Program-made: the position numbers and the translations under genes
Part shown: in pieces, positions 5,923-13,200 of the stretch
Layout: each line of letters opens with the position of its first letter
How positions within the stretch are numbered: position 1 is the stretch's first letter
NCBI GenBank assembly: GCA_002452095.1
Contig: DKEG01000064.1
Span: forward strand, 51,285 to 64,740
DNA: 13,456 nt
Direction: 5' to 3'
Origin: Bacteroidales bacterium UBA6828
Lineage (GTDB): Bacteria; Bacteroidota; Bacteroidia; Bacteroidales; Paludibacteraceae
Notes under the pieces: model-generated
What the model was told of the DNA's origin: nothing
What the model saw: only the letters and a program-made list of their open reading frames with translations
Database searches by the model: none

Positions 5923-7614
5923 ATGGAAACAGAAGAAAGAAGCCTCAATTTCATTGAGCAAATCGTAGAGAAAGACATTGCCGAGGGCAAGAACGGCGGA
6001 CGTATCCAGACCCGTTTCCCGCCCGAACCCAATGGCTACCTGCATATCGGACACGTCAAAGCCATCTGTATGGACTTCGGTATCGCCGAGCGTTACCATG
6101 GTGTCTGCAACCTCCGTTTTGATGACACCAACCCCGTCAAAGAGGACGTTGAGTATGTGGATTCCATTCAGCAGGACATCGCGTGGTTAGGTTTCAAGTG
6201 GGGCAATATCTACTACGCCAGCGACTATTTCCAACAACTCTATGACCTCGCCATCCGTTTCATCAAAGAGGGCAAAGCCTACGTGGACGAGCAGACCGCC
6301 GAGCAGATAGCCGAGCAGAAAGGTACGCCTACCGAACCTGGTGTGGCATCGCCCTATCGCGACCGCCCCATAGAGGAAAACCTGCGTCTTTTCGAGGCGA
6401 TGCAGGCAGGTGAGATAGAGGACGGCAAGATGGTGCTGCGTGCCAAGATTGATATGGCGAACCCGAATATGCACTTCCGCGACCCTATTATGTACCGTAT
6501 CATCACCACCCACCCGCACCACCGCACAGGGCGCAAGTGGAACGTCTATCCGATGTACGATTTCGCACATGGTCAGAGCGACTATTTCGAGGGCGTTACG
6601 CACTCTATCTGTACCCTCGAGTTTGTGGTGCACCGTCCGCTGTATGACTATTTCCTCGACCAATTTGTAAAGGGAGACTACCGCCCGCACCAGTACGAGT
6701 TCAACCGACTGAATATCACCTACACCGTGATGTCGAAGCGCAAGATGCTCCAACTCGTCAAAGAGGGACTTGTGCGCGGCTGGGACGACCCCCGTATGCC
6801 GACTGTCTGCGGTCTGCGCCGCCGCGGGTACACCGCTGAGGCGATACGTGCATTCATCGACCGTATCGGCTATACCAAGGTGGAGGGTATGATTGATGTC
6901 AGTCTCCTCGAACACACCGTCCGCGAGTGCCTCAAAGAGACGGCTCCGCGTATCTGCGCTATCTTCGACCCCGTGAAACTCGTTATCACCAACTATGAGG
7001 GCAACGGCGAGACTATCACTGCGGAGAACATTGACGGACATCCCGAACTCGGTACGCGCGAGATGCAGTTCGCCCGCGAACTCTATATCGAACGCGGCGA
7101 TTTCCTTGAGCAGGCGGACAAGAACTTCTTCCGTCTCAGCCCGGGCGGGCGTGAGGTGCGTCTCAAGTCGGCGTATATCATCCAAGCCACCGGCTGCGAC
7201 AAGGACGCCAATGGCAATATCACCACCGTCTATGCCACCTACGACCCCGCTTCCAAGTCGGGCACCGAGGGCGGCAACCGCAAGACCAAAGCCACTATCA
7301 ACTGGGTGGAGTGCAACTCGTGCCTCGATGCCGAAGCACGCCTCTACGACCGCCTGTTTGCCGTAGAAAACCCCTCGGCGGAGGAAGGCGATTTCCGCGA
7401 CCTGCTCAACCCCAACAGCCTCGAGATAAAGACTATCAAGGTAGAGGGTTCGCTCCGCAGCGAACTCCATGCACCGGTTGTGGAAAACGGCATCGCAAAG
7501 GAGAACCACTACCAACTCTTGAAGCAGGGCTACTTCGTGGTCGACCCCGACACCACACCCGACCACCTTGTCCTCAACCGCACTGCGTCGCTGAAGGACA
7601 ACTGGCAGAAATAA
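5923..7614 (+). CDS. glnS: Glutaminyl-tRNA synthetase
   Basis: GlnS joins glutamine to tRNA-Gln using ATP in the cytoplasm. The 563-aa protein is a class I synthetase. Its HIGH motif is at residues 41-44 in PEPNGYLHIGHVKAI, and the KMSKS-equivalent VMSKR is at 269-273. RFDDTNP and HRPLYDYFLD are typical of the GlnRS/GluRS catalytic core; the VMSKR motif, the NGYLHIGH context and the beta-barrel anticodon-binding C-terminal half (about 340-563) point to GlnRS and not GluRS. Presence of GlnS implies direct Gln-tRNA charging and not only the transamidation route. It is the last gene before the terminator at 7657. Placing glnS in the lpx cluster is probably for growth-linked co-expression. A minus-strand frame across it (6187-7566) is a codon-bias shadow. 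Confidence 0.96.
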   Translation: METEERSLNFIEQIVEKDIAEGKNGGRIQTRFPPEPNGYLHIGHVKAICMDFGIAERYHGVCNLRFDDTNPVKEDVEYVDSIQQDIAWLGFKWGNIYYASDYFQQLYDLAIRFIKEGKAYVDEQTAEQIAEQKGTPTEPGVASPYRDRPIEENLRLFEAMQAGEIEDGKMVLRAKIDMANPNMHFRDPIMYRIITTHPHHRTGRKWNVYPMYDFAHGQSDYFEGVTHSICTLEFVVHRPLYDYFLDQFVKGDYRPHQYEFNRLNITYTVMSKRKMLQLVKEGLVRGWDDPRMPTVCGLRRRGYTAEAIRAFIDRIGYTKVEGMIDVSLLEHTVRECLKETAPRICAIFDPVKLVITNYEGNGETITAENIDGHPELGTREMQFARELYIERGDFLEQADKNFFRLSPGGREVRLKSAYIIQATGCDKDANGNITTVYATYDPASKSGTEGGNRKTKATINWVECNSCLDAEARLYDRLFAVENPSAEEGDFRDLLNPNSLEIKTIKVEGSLRSELHAPVVENGIAKENHYQLLKQGYFVVDPDTTPDHLVLNRTASLKDNWQK

Positions 7615-7634
7615 CCGTCAATCAACAGGTAATA

Positions 7635-7655
7635 ATTAACAATTAACAATTAACA
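7635..7655. repeat. ATTAACA x3 heptad array after glnS
   Basis: Three perfect copies of ATTAACA, identical to the array after the HD gene at 2784-2804. It lies between the glnS stop and the terminator hairpin. Confidence 0.9.
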
Positions 7656-7656
7656 T

Positions 7657-7696
7657 ACTCCCCCGCTGTGCTTCTGTGTCGGTGCGGGAGTTTTTG
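7657..7696 (+). terminator. Rho-independent terminator after glnS
   Basis: ACTCCC and GC (7657-7666, with a 2-nt bulge) pair with GCGGGAGT (7684-7691), followed by five T at 7691-7695. It ends the long transcription unit that starts near 677. Confidence 0.8.
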
Positions 7697-7746
7697 TTAT
7701 TCCTTAATGTCCGTTAAGCGTTAATATACGGTTGGTTGTATGTTAG

Positions 7747-7771
7747 TACCCCTAAAAAATGGTTAGGGGTA
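7747..7771. promoter_or_regulatory. 9-bp inverted repeat abutting the cysS promoter
   Basis: TACCCCTAA (7747-7755) and TTAGGGGTA (7763-7771) are perfect reverse complements with a 7-nt spacer. The right arm ends on the first base of the -33 box. There is no T-run and it lies upstream of the expected transcription start, so an operator is more likely than a terminator or leader structure. Confidence 0.55.
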
Positions 7772-7802
7772 TTGCAGACGTGCCATTTTTGTCGTACCTT
7801 TG
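7771..7802 (+). promoter_or_regulatory. Bacteroidota-type promoter of cysS
   Basis: ATTG (7771-7774, one mismatch to TTTG), a 20-nt spacer and TACCTTTG (7795-7802). The start of transcription would be near 7809, about 20 nt before ATG 7829. This also argues against an upstream start for cysS. Confidence 0.7.
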
Positions 7803-7828
7803 TAGAAAATTTACACATTTTACCAATT

Positions 7829-9292
7829 ATGTTGCAGATATATAACACCCTTACCCGTCAGAAAGAGTATTTCCGCCCCTTGCACGAAGGGCGCGTGGGA
7901 ATGTATGTGTGCGGACCGACTGTCTATGGCGATGCCCATCTGGGGCATGCCCGTCCTGCTATCACGTTTGACCTGCTGTTCCGCTACCTGCATTATCTCG
8001 GCTACAAAGTGCGCTACGTGCGCAATATCACGGATGTGGGACACCTGGAACACGATGCCGACGAGGGCGAGGACAAGATAGCCAAGAAAGCCCGTTTGGA
8101 GCAGTTGGAACCGATGGAGGTGGCGCAATACTATACCAATCGCTATCACCACGATATGGAACTGCTGAACGTGTTGCCGCCCTCTATCGAACCGCACGCC
8201 AGCGGACATATCATTGAGCAGATTGAGTTCATCAAGAAGATACTCGATCACGGCTATGCCTACGTGGTGAATGGGAGCGTCTATATGGATGTGGAGAAGT
8301 ATGCGCACGATTTCCCCTACGGCAAACTGTCGGGGCGCAACCTCGAGGACATCAAGACAGAGACCCGCGAACTGGACGGGCAGCAGGAGAAGAAACACAG
8401 TTACGACTTCGCCCTTTGGAAGAAAGCCGCCCCCGAGCATATTATGCACTGGCCCAGCCCATGGAGCGAGGGTTTCCCTGGCTGGCATATGGAGTGCTCT
8501 GCAATGGGAACGAAATACCTCGGTGAGGAGTTTGATATCCACGGCGGCGGAATGGACTTGATGTTCCCTCACCACGAGGCGGAGATAGCACAATCGTGTG
8601 CTGCATTGGGGCATGAGAGTGTCCGCTATTGGATGCATAACAATATGATTACCATTGCGGGCAAGAAGATGGGCAAGAGTTACAACAACTTTATCACCCT
8701 CGAACAGTTCTTCAATGGCGATCACCCGCTGCTGAGCCAGCCTTTTTCTCCAATGACGATCCGTTTCTTTATCTTGATGGCGCACTACCGTTCGACGGTG
8801 GATTTCTCGAGCGAGGCACTCGAGGCGGCAGAGAAAGGTTTTGCCCGCTTGCAGGAGGCTTACACTCGCCTGATGAAATTGACGCCTGCGGCAGTCAGCA
8901 CGGTAGAGACTGCCGGGTTGCGCGAGCGTTGCACAGAAGCGATGGATGACGATCTGAACTCACCCATTGTCATTTCGCACTTGTTTGACTCCGCCCGCGC
9001 CATCAATACTGTCTATGACGGCAAGGGAACCATCAGCGAGGCTGACCTGAAAGAGTTGCAGTCGGTATGGCAGACGTTTGCTGTGGATATCCTTGGTCTG
9101 CGCTTTGAGGAGGCAGGTGCGGACAACCGCACAATGACCGCCTACCACGGGGCTATTGACCTGCTTCTCGGTATCCGTTTGGATGCCAAGCGTCAGAAAG
9201 ACTGGGCTACCAGCGACAAGATACGCAACGCCTTGACTGGTCTCGGTTTCAGTATTAAAGATACCAAGGACGGCTTCGAGTGGAGCATATAA
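7829..9292 (+). CDS. cysS: Cysteinyl-tRNA synthetase
   Basis: CysS charges tRNA-Cys with cysteine in the cytoplasm. The 487-aa protein is a class I synthetase. The zinc ligands of the family are present: C28 in MYVCGPTVYG, C223 in HMECSAMG, H248 and E252 in FPHHEAEIAQ. The HIGH motif is HLGH at 37-40, and KMGKS at 280-284 replaces KMSKS. DIHGGGMDL precedes the third ligand. The C-terminal part (about 360-487) is the helical DALR-type and anticodon-binding region. ATG 7829 is chosen because the longer frame to 7736 runs through the promoter and inverted repeat. It is followed after 28 nt by a lipoprotein gene, probably on the same transcript. Confidence 0.96.
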   Translation: MLQIYNTLTRQKEYFRPLHEGRVGMYVCGPTVYGDAHLGHARPAITFDLLFRYLHYLGYKVRYVRNITDVGHLEHDADEGEDKIAKKARLEQLEPMEVAQYYTNRYHHDMELLNVLPPSIEPHASGHIIEQIEFIKKILDHGYAYVVNGSVYMDVEKYAHDFPYGKLSGRNLEDIKTETRELDGQQEKKHSYDFALWKKAAPEHIMHWPSPWSEGFPGWHMECSAMGTKYLGEEFDIHGGGMDLMFPHHEAEIAQSCAALGHESVRYWMHNNMITIAGKKMGKSYNNFITLEQFFNGDHPLLSQPFSPMTIRFFILMAHYRSTVDFSSEALEAAEKGFARLQEAYTRLMKLTPAAVSTVETAGLRERCTEAMDDDLNSPIVISHLFDSARAINTVYDGKGTISEADLKELQSVWQTFAVDILGLRFEEAGADNRTMTAYHGAIDLLLGIRLDAKRQKDWATSDKIRNALTGLGFSIKDTKDGFEWSI

Positions 9293-9320
9293 TTTGAGTA
9301 TATTGAGAGCAATACGATAT

Positions 9321-9977
9321 ATGATAAGAGCCGCTGTGTGGGCGGCTCTTGTTGCGTTTTGTGCCTGCAGTGGCAAAACAGGGCAGGAGACTATTGTGGA
9401 GGATAACCCTGTGGCATATCCGGGGCGGACATTCAGTTACAAGGCAAAATTTAACGACAATCAGCCACGGCAATTGAAAGCCGCACAGGCACTCGGTTTG
9501 TCTGCTCCGCCGCGTGACCGCGCTGAGGCGCAGCGTATGCGCCGGCAATTGCAGCAAGTGCGTACCGGAGACAATTATATCATTGATTCGCTTACCCATT
9601 CTATTCCTTATCTTGTTCCCTCTGCCGCCCGTGAATTAGACGCTATCGGGGCAGGTTTTGCCGACATTTTGCAGCGCAACGGTTTGCCGCACTACCGCTT
9701 TCGCGTGAGCAGTGTCCTGCGTACGCAAGAGGACGTGCGCCAACTGCAAAAGAGCGGCAATATCAACTCTGTTACCACTTCCTGCCACTGCTATGGTACG
9801 ACTTTCGACATCACCTACACCCATTTTGACAAGGTAACCGCCACGCGTGACTATATGACACCCGACAACCTTAAGTTGGTTCTCGGGCAGGTATTGCTCA
9901 ACGAGCAACGTGCGGGACGGATATACGTGAAATACGAATGGCAGCAGGCGTGTTTCCACATCACCTGCCGCCCATAG
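9321..9977 (+). CDS. DUF5715-like lipoprotein
   Basis: The 218-aa protein begins with MIRAAVWAALVAFCAC, a short lipoprotein-type signal with the modified Cys most likely residue 16 (AFCAC followed by SG). The middle contains YRFRVSSVLRTQEDVRQL and the signature SCHCYGTTFDITYTHF, which I associate with the DUF5715 family of Bacteroidota. Its biochemical role is unknown. The arrangement of an R-T pair followed by a C-H-x-x-G-x-x-F-D segment recalls M15-type peptidoglycan peptidases, which is an inference only. A TTG at 9294, two bases after cysS, is also in frame and would add nine residues; ATG 9321 gives a cleaner signal. It is the last chromosomal gene before the integrative element and is intact. 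Confidence 0.7.
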   Translation: MIRAAVWAALVAFCACSGKTGQETIVEDNPVAYPGRTFSYKAKFNDNQPRQLKAAQALGLSAPPRDRAEAQRMRRQLQQVRTGDNYIIDSLTHSIPYLVPSAARELDAIGAGFADILQRNGLPHYRFRVSSVLRTQEDVRQLQKSGNINSVTTSCHCYGTTFDITYTHFDKVTATRDYMTPDNLKLVLGQVLLNEQRAGRIYVKYEWQQACFHITCRP

Positions 9978-10128
9978 AAGATCGTAAAAAAGAAGTAGCC
10001 CTGCCGAGACAGCGGGTTATTTGCTGCTGATTGCCACTTGTTGCGACTATTTGCAAGATATACAACGGGTTGAGTACTCCGTATTGCAGCCGTGTTTTGC
10101 AATGAGTAGCAACGAATAATAGTCTATG

Positions 10129-10143
10129 TCGGCAATTTGCCGA
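10129..10143. repeat. Palindrome directly after the integrase gene
   Basis: TCGGCAA and TTGCCGA are perfect reverse complements around one central T. It begins one base beyond the integrase stop codon. It lacks a T-run for a terminator on the minus strand. A recombinase core or binding site is a possible reading, unproven. Confidence 0.5.
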
Positions 10144-10144
10144 A

Positions 10145-11425
10145 CTACTGCCGACTGCCTTTGAGTTTGTCAATTACCGCTCGTTTGGTGCTCTGCTTGA
10201 TATGGATATACCTATCCAAAGCACGAGACCCCTCGGCGTGTCCCGACAATGATATGGTAAGACGCTCCTCCTGCGTAATCTCGTACACATTCGAGATAAA
10301 CGACCGCCGTGCGAGGTGCGAAGAAGCGATGTTGCATATCGGCTTGCTCTCCTCCTCGAAAGTCTGGGTATTAAGCACCGACACAAGGCGGGTGATACCT
10401 GCCTCACGCAATATATCTTTTATGGCATAGTTATAGTTCTGCTCCGCTATGAATGGCAGGATACGCCCGTCTGGTTGTTTGCCGTGGTATCGGTCGAGTG
10501 TCTCCACGGCAGTATCGGAAAGTGGCACGGAGGTGATATGCGGGTTGGTCTTGTTGGTCTTGTGCTGGATATACTGCAATGTTTTTCCGTCTGCCTGCTC
10601 TATGATGTTTGCGTCCGTCATTCGTTGCAGGTCGCTGATACGCTGCCCGACATAGCACTGAAAGACAAATATGTCCCTTTGCTCCGCCATTCGTTGTGTA
10701 GGCATAGACGCACGATATACCTGCTCTATCTCGTCCATGGAGAGTGTGGTCGGCGTTCCGTACACCTCCTGTTCCAACTTAAACCCGTTATCCCCGAATG
10801 GGCATTTGTCGAGTACGCCTTTGCGCACCTCCCAATAACACACGGCACGGAACTTGCGCAAGCGGGAGACAACGGTATTTCGAGACCGCCCCTCGGCACG
10901 CTCCGTATAGAGAAAACGCTGCAAGTCCTCGATGTCTTGCACCGAGAGGGTGTTCATATAGATTGTGCGGTATCGTTCGGCAAAGTGATTGAAAGTCTTT
11001 GCGAGAAACTCGTAGTGCGCCCGTGTAGTGCCTGCGAGTTGTTTGTATTCTATATAGTCGAGGCACGCCTGTGCGGCGGTCAGCGGCTCGGAGGTGATAC
11101 CGAGTGCCTGCGGTATCATTGCCTCGTCCACCACCCGCTGCAACCACCCTTTGTATGTGGCATACTGGTCGTGTATGTAGCGGGACAATACAACCTGTTC
11201 GAGGGTATCGAGTTTGGCTTGCAGTTCGGTAGCCGTAGCCGTCTCGGAAGTAACATAGCGGGTAGAGGTATTAAGACGCTGCTTTTTCTCATTCCACAAA
11301 TGAGCGGGTACATACACACGTGTATGCGCACGTTGGTCGAGGATACGGCTTGCGTAGAAGCGTATCAGTACCTCCGCCTGCCCGTTTACGACACGGGTGG
11401 AAAGTCTGTATTGAACATTAGCCAT
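10145..11425 (-). CDS. Tyrosine recombinase (integrase)
   Basis: The 426-aa protein integrates and excises the element by strand exchange through a phosphotyrosine link. Residues 1-100 form the arm-type DNA-binding region (VEVLIRFYASRI-like opening), about 115-215 the SAM-like core-binding domain, and 225-420 the catalytic domain. All catalytic residues are present: R262 in VGQRISDL, K289 in HKTNK, H370 and R373 in HLARRS, H396 in SGHAEGSRALDRY, and nucleophile Y406. It therefore looks active. It belongs to the Bacteroides-type site-specific integrases of mobile elements. Its ATG lies inside the last codons of xre1 (8-nt overlap, ATGGCTAA), so translation is probably coupled and integrase expression would depend on the xre1 promoter. 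Confidence 0.94.
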   Translation of the reverse strand: MANVQYRLSTRVVNGQAEVLIRFYASRILDQRAHTRVYVPAHLWNEKKQRLNTSTRYVTSETATATELQAKLDTLEQVVLSRYIHDQYATYKGWLQRVVDEAMIPQALGITSEPLTAAQACLDYIEYKQLAGTTRAHYEFLAKTFNHFAERYRTIYMNTLSVQDIEDLQRFLYTERAEGRSRNTVVSRLRKFRAVCYWEVRKGVLDKCPFGDNGFKLEQEVYGTPTTLSMDEIEQVYRASMPTQRMAEQRDIFVFQCYVGQRISDLQRMTDANIIEQADGKTLQYIQHKTNKTNPHITSVPLSDTAVETLDRYHGKQPDGRILPFIAEQNYNYAIKDILREAGITRLVSVLNTQTFEEESKPICNIASSHLARRSFISNVYEITQEERLTISLSGHAEGSRALDRYIHIKQSTKRAVIDKLKGSRQ

Positions 11426-11672
11426 TGTTAAGCATTGCCCCCTTGCCCGTCAGCAGCCACATCGGCGACACATTCCACGCACTAATCATTATGCACATCT
11501 GTCGCAGGGTGCAGTTGCGTGTGCCACGTTCGAGAGCGATAAAGTTGGAGGGCGGAATATTGAGCGGTGCGCAAAACTCCGTCTTTGATTTTACCACACG
11601 CAGACGGTACAACTCGTAGTACACATCTACAAAGCGTTTGGTTATTTCCTCAGGGGTTATATTGTTTTCCAT
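11418..11672 (-). CDS. Short XRE-type regulator (xre1)
   Basis: The 84-aa protein has a helix-turn-helix of XRE type (KSKTEFCAPLNIPPSNFIALE, then a recognition helix and TLRQMCIMISAWNVS). It ends with MWLLTGKGAML, a tail shared by many Bacteroidota XRE regulators. Compared with xre2 it stops right after the tail and has no coiled coil. The start is ATG 11672 (MENNITPEE); an in-frame extension to 11732 runs through the predicted promoter and is rejected. It overlaps the integrase gene by 8 nt, suggesting control of integration or excision. A palindrome over its own promoter suggests autoregulation. Confidence 0.85.
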   Translation of the reverse strand: MENNITPEEITKRFVDVYYELYRLRVVKSKTEFCAPLNIPPSNFIALERGTRNCTLRQMCIMISAWNVSPMWLLTGKGAMLNNG

Positions 11673-11680
11673 ATCTATTG
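11666..11680. repeat. Direct repeat copy 1 (at the xre1 start)
   Basis: TTTCCATATCTATTG on the plus strand covers the xre1 start codon. An identical 15-bp copy lies at 12785-12799 over the rhuM start. Extended on the minus strand both read AARCAATAGATATGGAAA. Confidence 0.85.
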
Positions 11681-11704
11681 TTTGTCTCCATCGGCAATTA
11701 CGTG

Positions 11705-11719
11705 GGGACAAATTGTCCC
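11705..11719. promoter_or_regulatory. 15-bp palindromic operator candidate at the xre1 promoter
   Basis: GGGACA and TGTCCC form a perfect dyad around AAT (GGGACAAATTGTCCC). It contains the predicted -7 box of the minus-strand promoter at 11709-11716. A protein bound here would block transcription of xre1 and int. Confidence 0.6.
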
Positions 11720-11740
11720 TATATACCATCACCGCTCAAT
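11709..11740 (-). promoter_or_regulatory. Probable promoter of xre1-int
   Basis: On the minus strand ATTG (plus 11737-11740), a 20-nt spacer and ACAATTTG (plus 11709-11716) approximate the Bacteroidota consensus. The -7 box keeps TTTG but lacks the initial TA. Transcription would begin near 11702, about 30 nt before ATG 11672. Confidence 0.5.
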
Positions 11741-11744
11741 ATAT

Positions 11745-12791
11745 TTATGTATTTTGTGACTTGTTTTTATTCTCTGTTGTTTTCTTTTTGGCAGCAGCAT
11801 TGAGGGCGCGGATAGTCTCCATATAGTCCTCCTCAACAGGGGAGAGGGTGCGCTGCTTGTATTTCTTGTATTCGTTCTCGGCATACTCTTTTGCCGCCTC
11901 GAAAGAGATTTTTCCTTTGCCTACCAATACAGGGCGGTCGTTGGCACGTATCAGATTATCCAACAGGTCGAGATAGTCTTTCATATACATACGCTTGTGG
12001 AGTTTTGCCTGCATCTCGGCAAAATCGAAAAATCCCGATACGAGACTTTTCATAGCGTCCAATTCCTCAGGTTCCATATAGTTCTTTGCCACCGACACCT
12101 CGGCTTTGACAGGCTGGCGACCTTTGAACGTGCGCAAGCCCATAAACGGCTCATCGGCATTGGCACGCTCCCGTATCAATTCGCCCGCCGTATGCTCGTG
12201 AATGGCAAAATGAAACTTGTTTTGATAGGCGGCAAAGAACCTCTTGCTCTCCTCGGCAGTCTTGTCGTAGTCGTAACTGGTGGCGTACAGATCGAGTACC
12301 TGGCGATAAATAAGACGCTCATCGGTACGAATATCACGTATGCGGTCAAGCAACTCGCGCCAGTAGTTGCCACCCGCATTGCCTTTGAGCCGCTCGTCAT
12401 CAATGGTAAAGCCTTTGACGATGTACTCGTGTATGCGTTGCGTTGCCCATTGGCGGAACTGTACGCCTTGAATGGAATTGACGCGATAACCTACAGAGAT
12501 AATCATATCAAGATTATAGTAGGCTATTTCCTCCTCAACTTCGCCTCGGAAGCCACGTTTTACGACGGTTGCAAATTTTGCAACTGTCGTGTCGGGCGAC
12601 AATTCTCCCTCTGTATAAATGTTTTGTATATGCCTGCTAATTACCGACTTGTCCCGCTGAAACAGACTTGCCATTTGGTCTGCTGTCAGCCATACGGTTT
12701 CATTACTGAGCAAGACATCTATTTGGGCTACTCCATCGGCGGACCGGTATATCACCACCTCGCCGCGGTTCTGTGGGCTCTCTGTTTCCAT
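11745..12791 (-). CDS. RhuM-family protein
   Basis: The 348-aa protein matches the RhuM family (named for a gene of Salmonella SPI-3; biochemical function unresolved). Residues 30-60 form a DNA-binding-like segment: VWLTADQMASLFQRDKSVIS and RHIQNIYTEGEL. Residues 85-115 carry EVEEEIAYYNLDMIISVGYR. The C-terminal half has the family signature NKFHFAIHEHTAGELIRERA followed by DEPFMGLRTFKG (192-224), then AKNY and a helical tail rich in Glu and Lys. The length is normal for the family. ATG 12791 lies 2 nt after the xre2 stop, so the two genes are coupled; a longer frame to 12884 overlaps xre2 and is rejected. RhuM genes often ride on mobile elements. Its position between two regulators suggests a role in the element's switch or in host conflict, as inference only. 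Confidence 0.9.
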   Translation of the reverse strand: METESPQNRGEVVIYRSADGVAQIDVLLSNETVWLTADQMASLFQRDKSVISRHIQNIYTEGELSPDTTVAKFATVVKRGFRGEVEEEIAYYNLDMIISVGYRVNSIQGVQFRQWATQRIHEYIVKGFTIDDERLKGNAGGNYWRELLDRIRDIRTDERLIYRQVLDLYATSYDYDKTAEESKRFFAAYQNKFHFAIHEHTAGELIRERANADEPFMGLRTFKGRQPVKAEVSVAKNYMEPEELDAMKSLVSGFFDFAEMQAKLHKRMYMKDYLDLLDNLIRANDRPVLVGKGKISFEAAKEYAENEYKKYKQRTLSPVEEDYMETIRALNAAAKKKTTENKNKSQNT

Positions 12792-12799
12792 ATCTATTG
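12785..12799. repeat. Direct repeat copy 2 (at the rhuM start)
   Basis: TTTCCATATCTATTG, identical to 11666-11680, 1119 bp apart. The two copies bracket the complete rhuM gene plus the xre1 promoter. Confidence 0.85.
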
Positions 12800-13198
12800 C
12801 TTGAGCAGGAGTTGATACAATTTCTCTTTGTCGGCTTTGAGTTCGGCTATCTGTGCGTCTTTCTCGGCGATAATCTTTTTCCATATCTCGGTATCACTGC
12901 TATTGTTGGTCTGCGTTCCGTTGCCGATGTTATTATGGTGTCCCGTGTTTGAGTTGTCGATATTGATTGTTGTCCCCCGCTGGTTAAGGAATGCCTCATT
13001 ACCCGTCATTAACCACATCAATGGATATTGTGGGAAGACGGCAGCAATCTTCTGGGCATTTAACTCCGACACTTTTTTCACTCTATCACTCTTTACATCA
13101 TACAGGGATTGCTCTTTAATCCCTGCCAAATCTGCCAACTGGCGCAACGTAAGACTATTATCCTTACATATTTTCTCAATTATTTCTTTTGCAGTCAT
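12794..13198 (-). CDS. XRE-type repressor with C-terminal coiled coil (xre2)
   Basis: The 134-aa protein has an N-terminal XRE helix-turn-helix (LTLRQLADLAGIKEQSLYDV, residues 17-36) and the tail MWLMTGNEAFLNQ (61-73). A low-complexity Asn/Thr/Gly linker follows (76-101). Residues 104-133 form a heptad-rich coiled coil (IWKKIIAEKDAQIAELKADK), probably for oligomerisation. It has no S24 peptidase domain, so RecA-stimulated self-cleavage of the LexA/cI kind is not expected. It is the first gene of the minus-strand unit. The cluster of TTTGTA/TACAAA half-sites begins 3 bp beyond its start codon, which fits autoregulation and control of the divergent promoter. Confidence 0.88.
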   Translation of the reverse strand: MTAKEIIEKICKDNSLTLRQLADLAGIKEQSLYDVKSDRVKKVSELNAQKIAAVFPQYPLMWLMTGNEAFLNQRGTTINIDNSNTGHHNNIGNGTQTNNSSDTEIWKKIIAEKDAQIAELKADKEKLYQLLLKQ

Positions 13199-13200
13199 TT

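Noticed and set aside
6187..7566. A 459-aa minus-strand open frame opposite glnS
   Set aside because: It is an antisense shadow of a clearly conserved gene, with no recognisable motif or promoter. The same applies to the minus-strand frames at 4072-4845, 5024-5638 and 7820-8785.
7736..7828. 31-residue N-terminal extension of cysS
   Set aside because: This segment contains the inverted repeat and the promoter boxes, and the family normally begins near MLQIYNTLTR. ATG 7829 is used.
10316..11431. A 371-aa plus-strand open frame opposite the integrase
   Set aside because: The opposite strand encodes a recombinase with all catalytic residues. The plus frame has no motif and is a shadow. The 11997-12815 plus frame opposite rhuM is rejected for the same reason.
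12792..12884. Extended rhuM start at 12884
   Set aside because: The extension overlaps the coiled-coil end of xre2 in another frame and has a charged, unrelated composition. ATG 12791 fits the family start and the 2-nt spacing.
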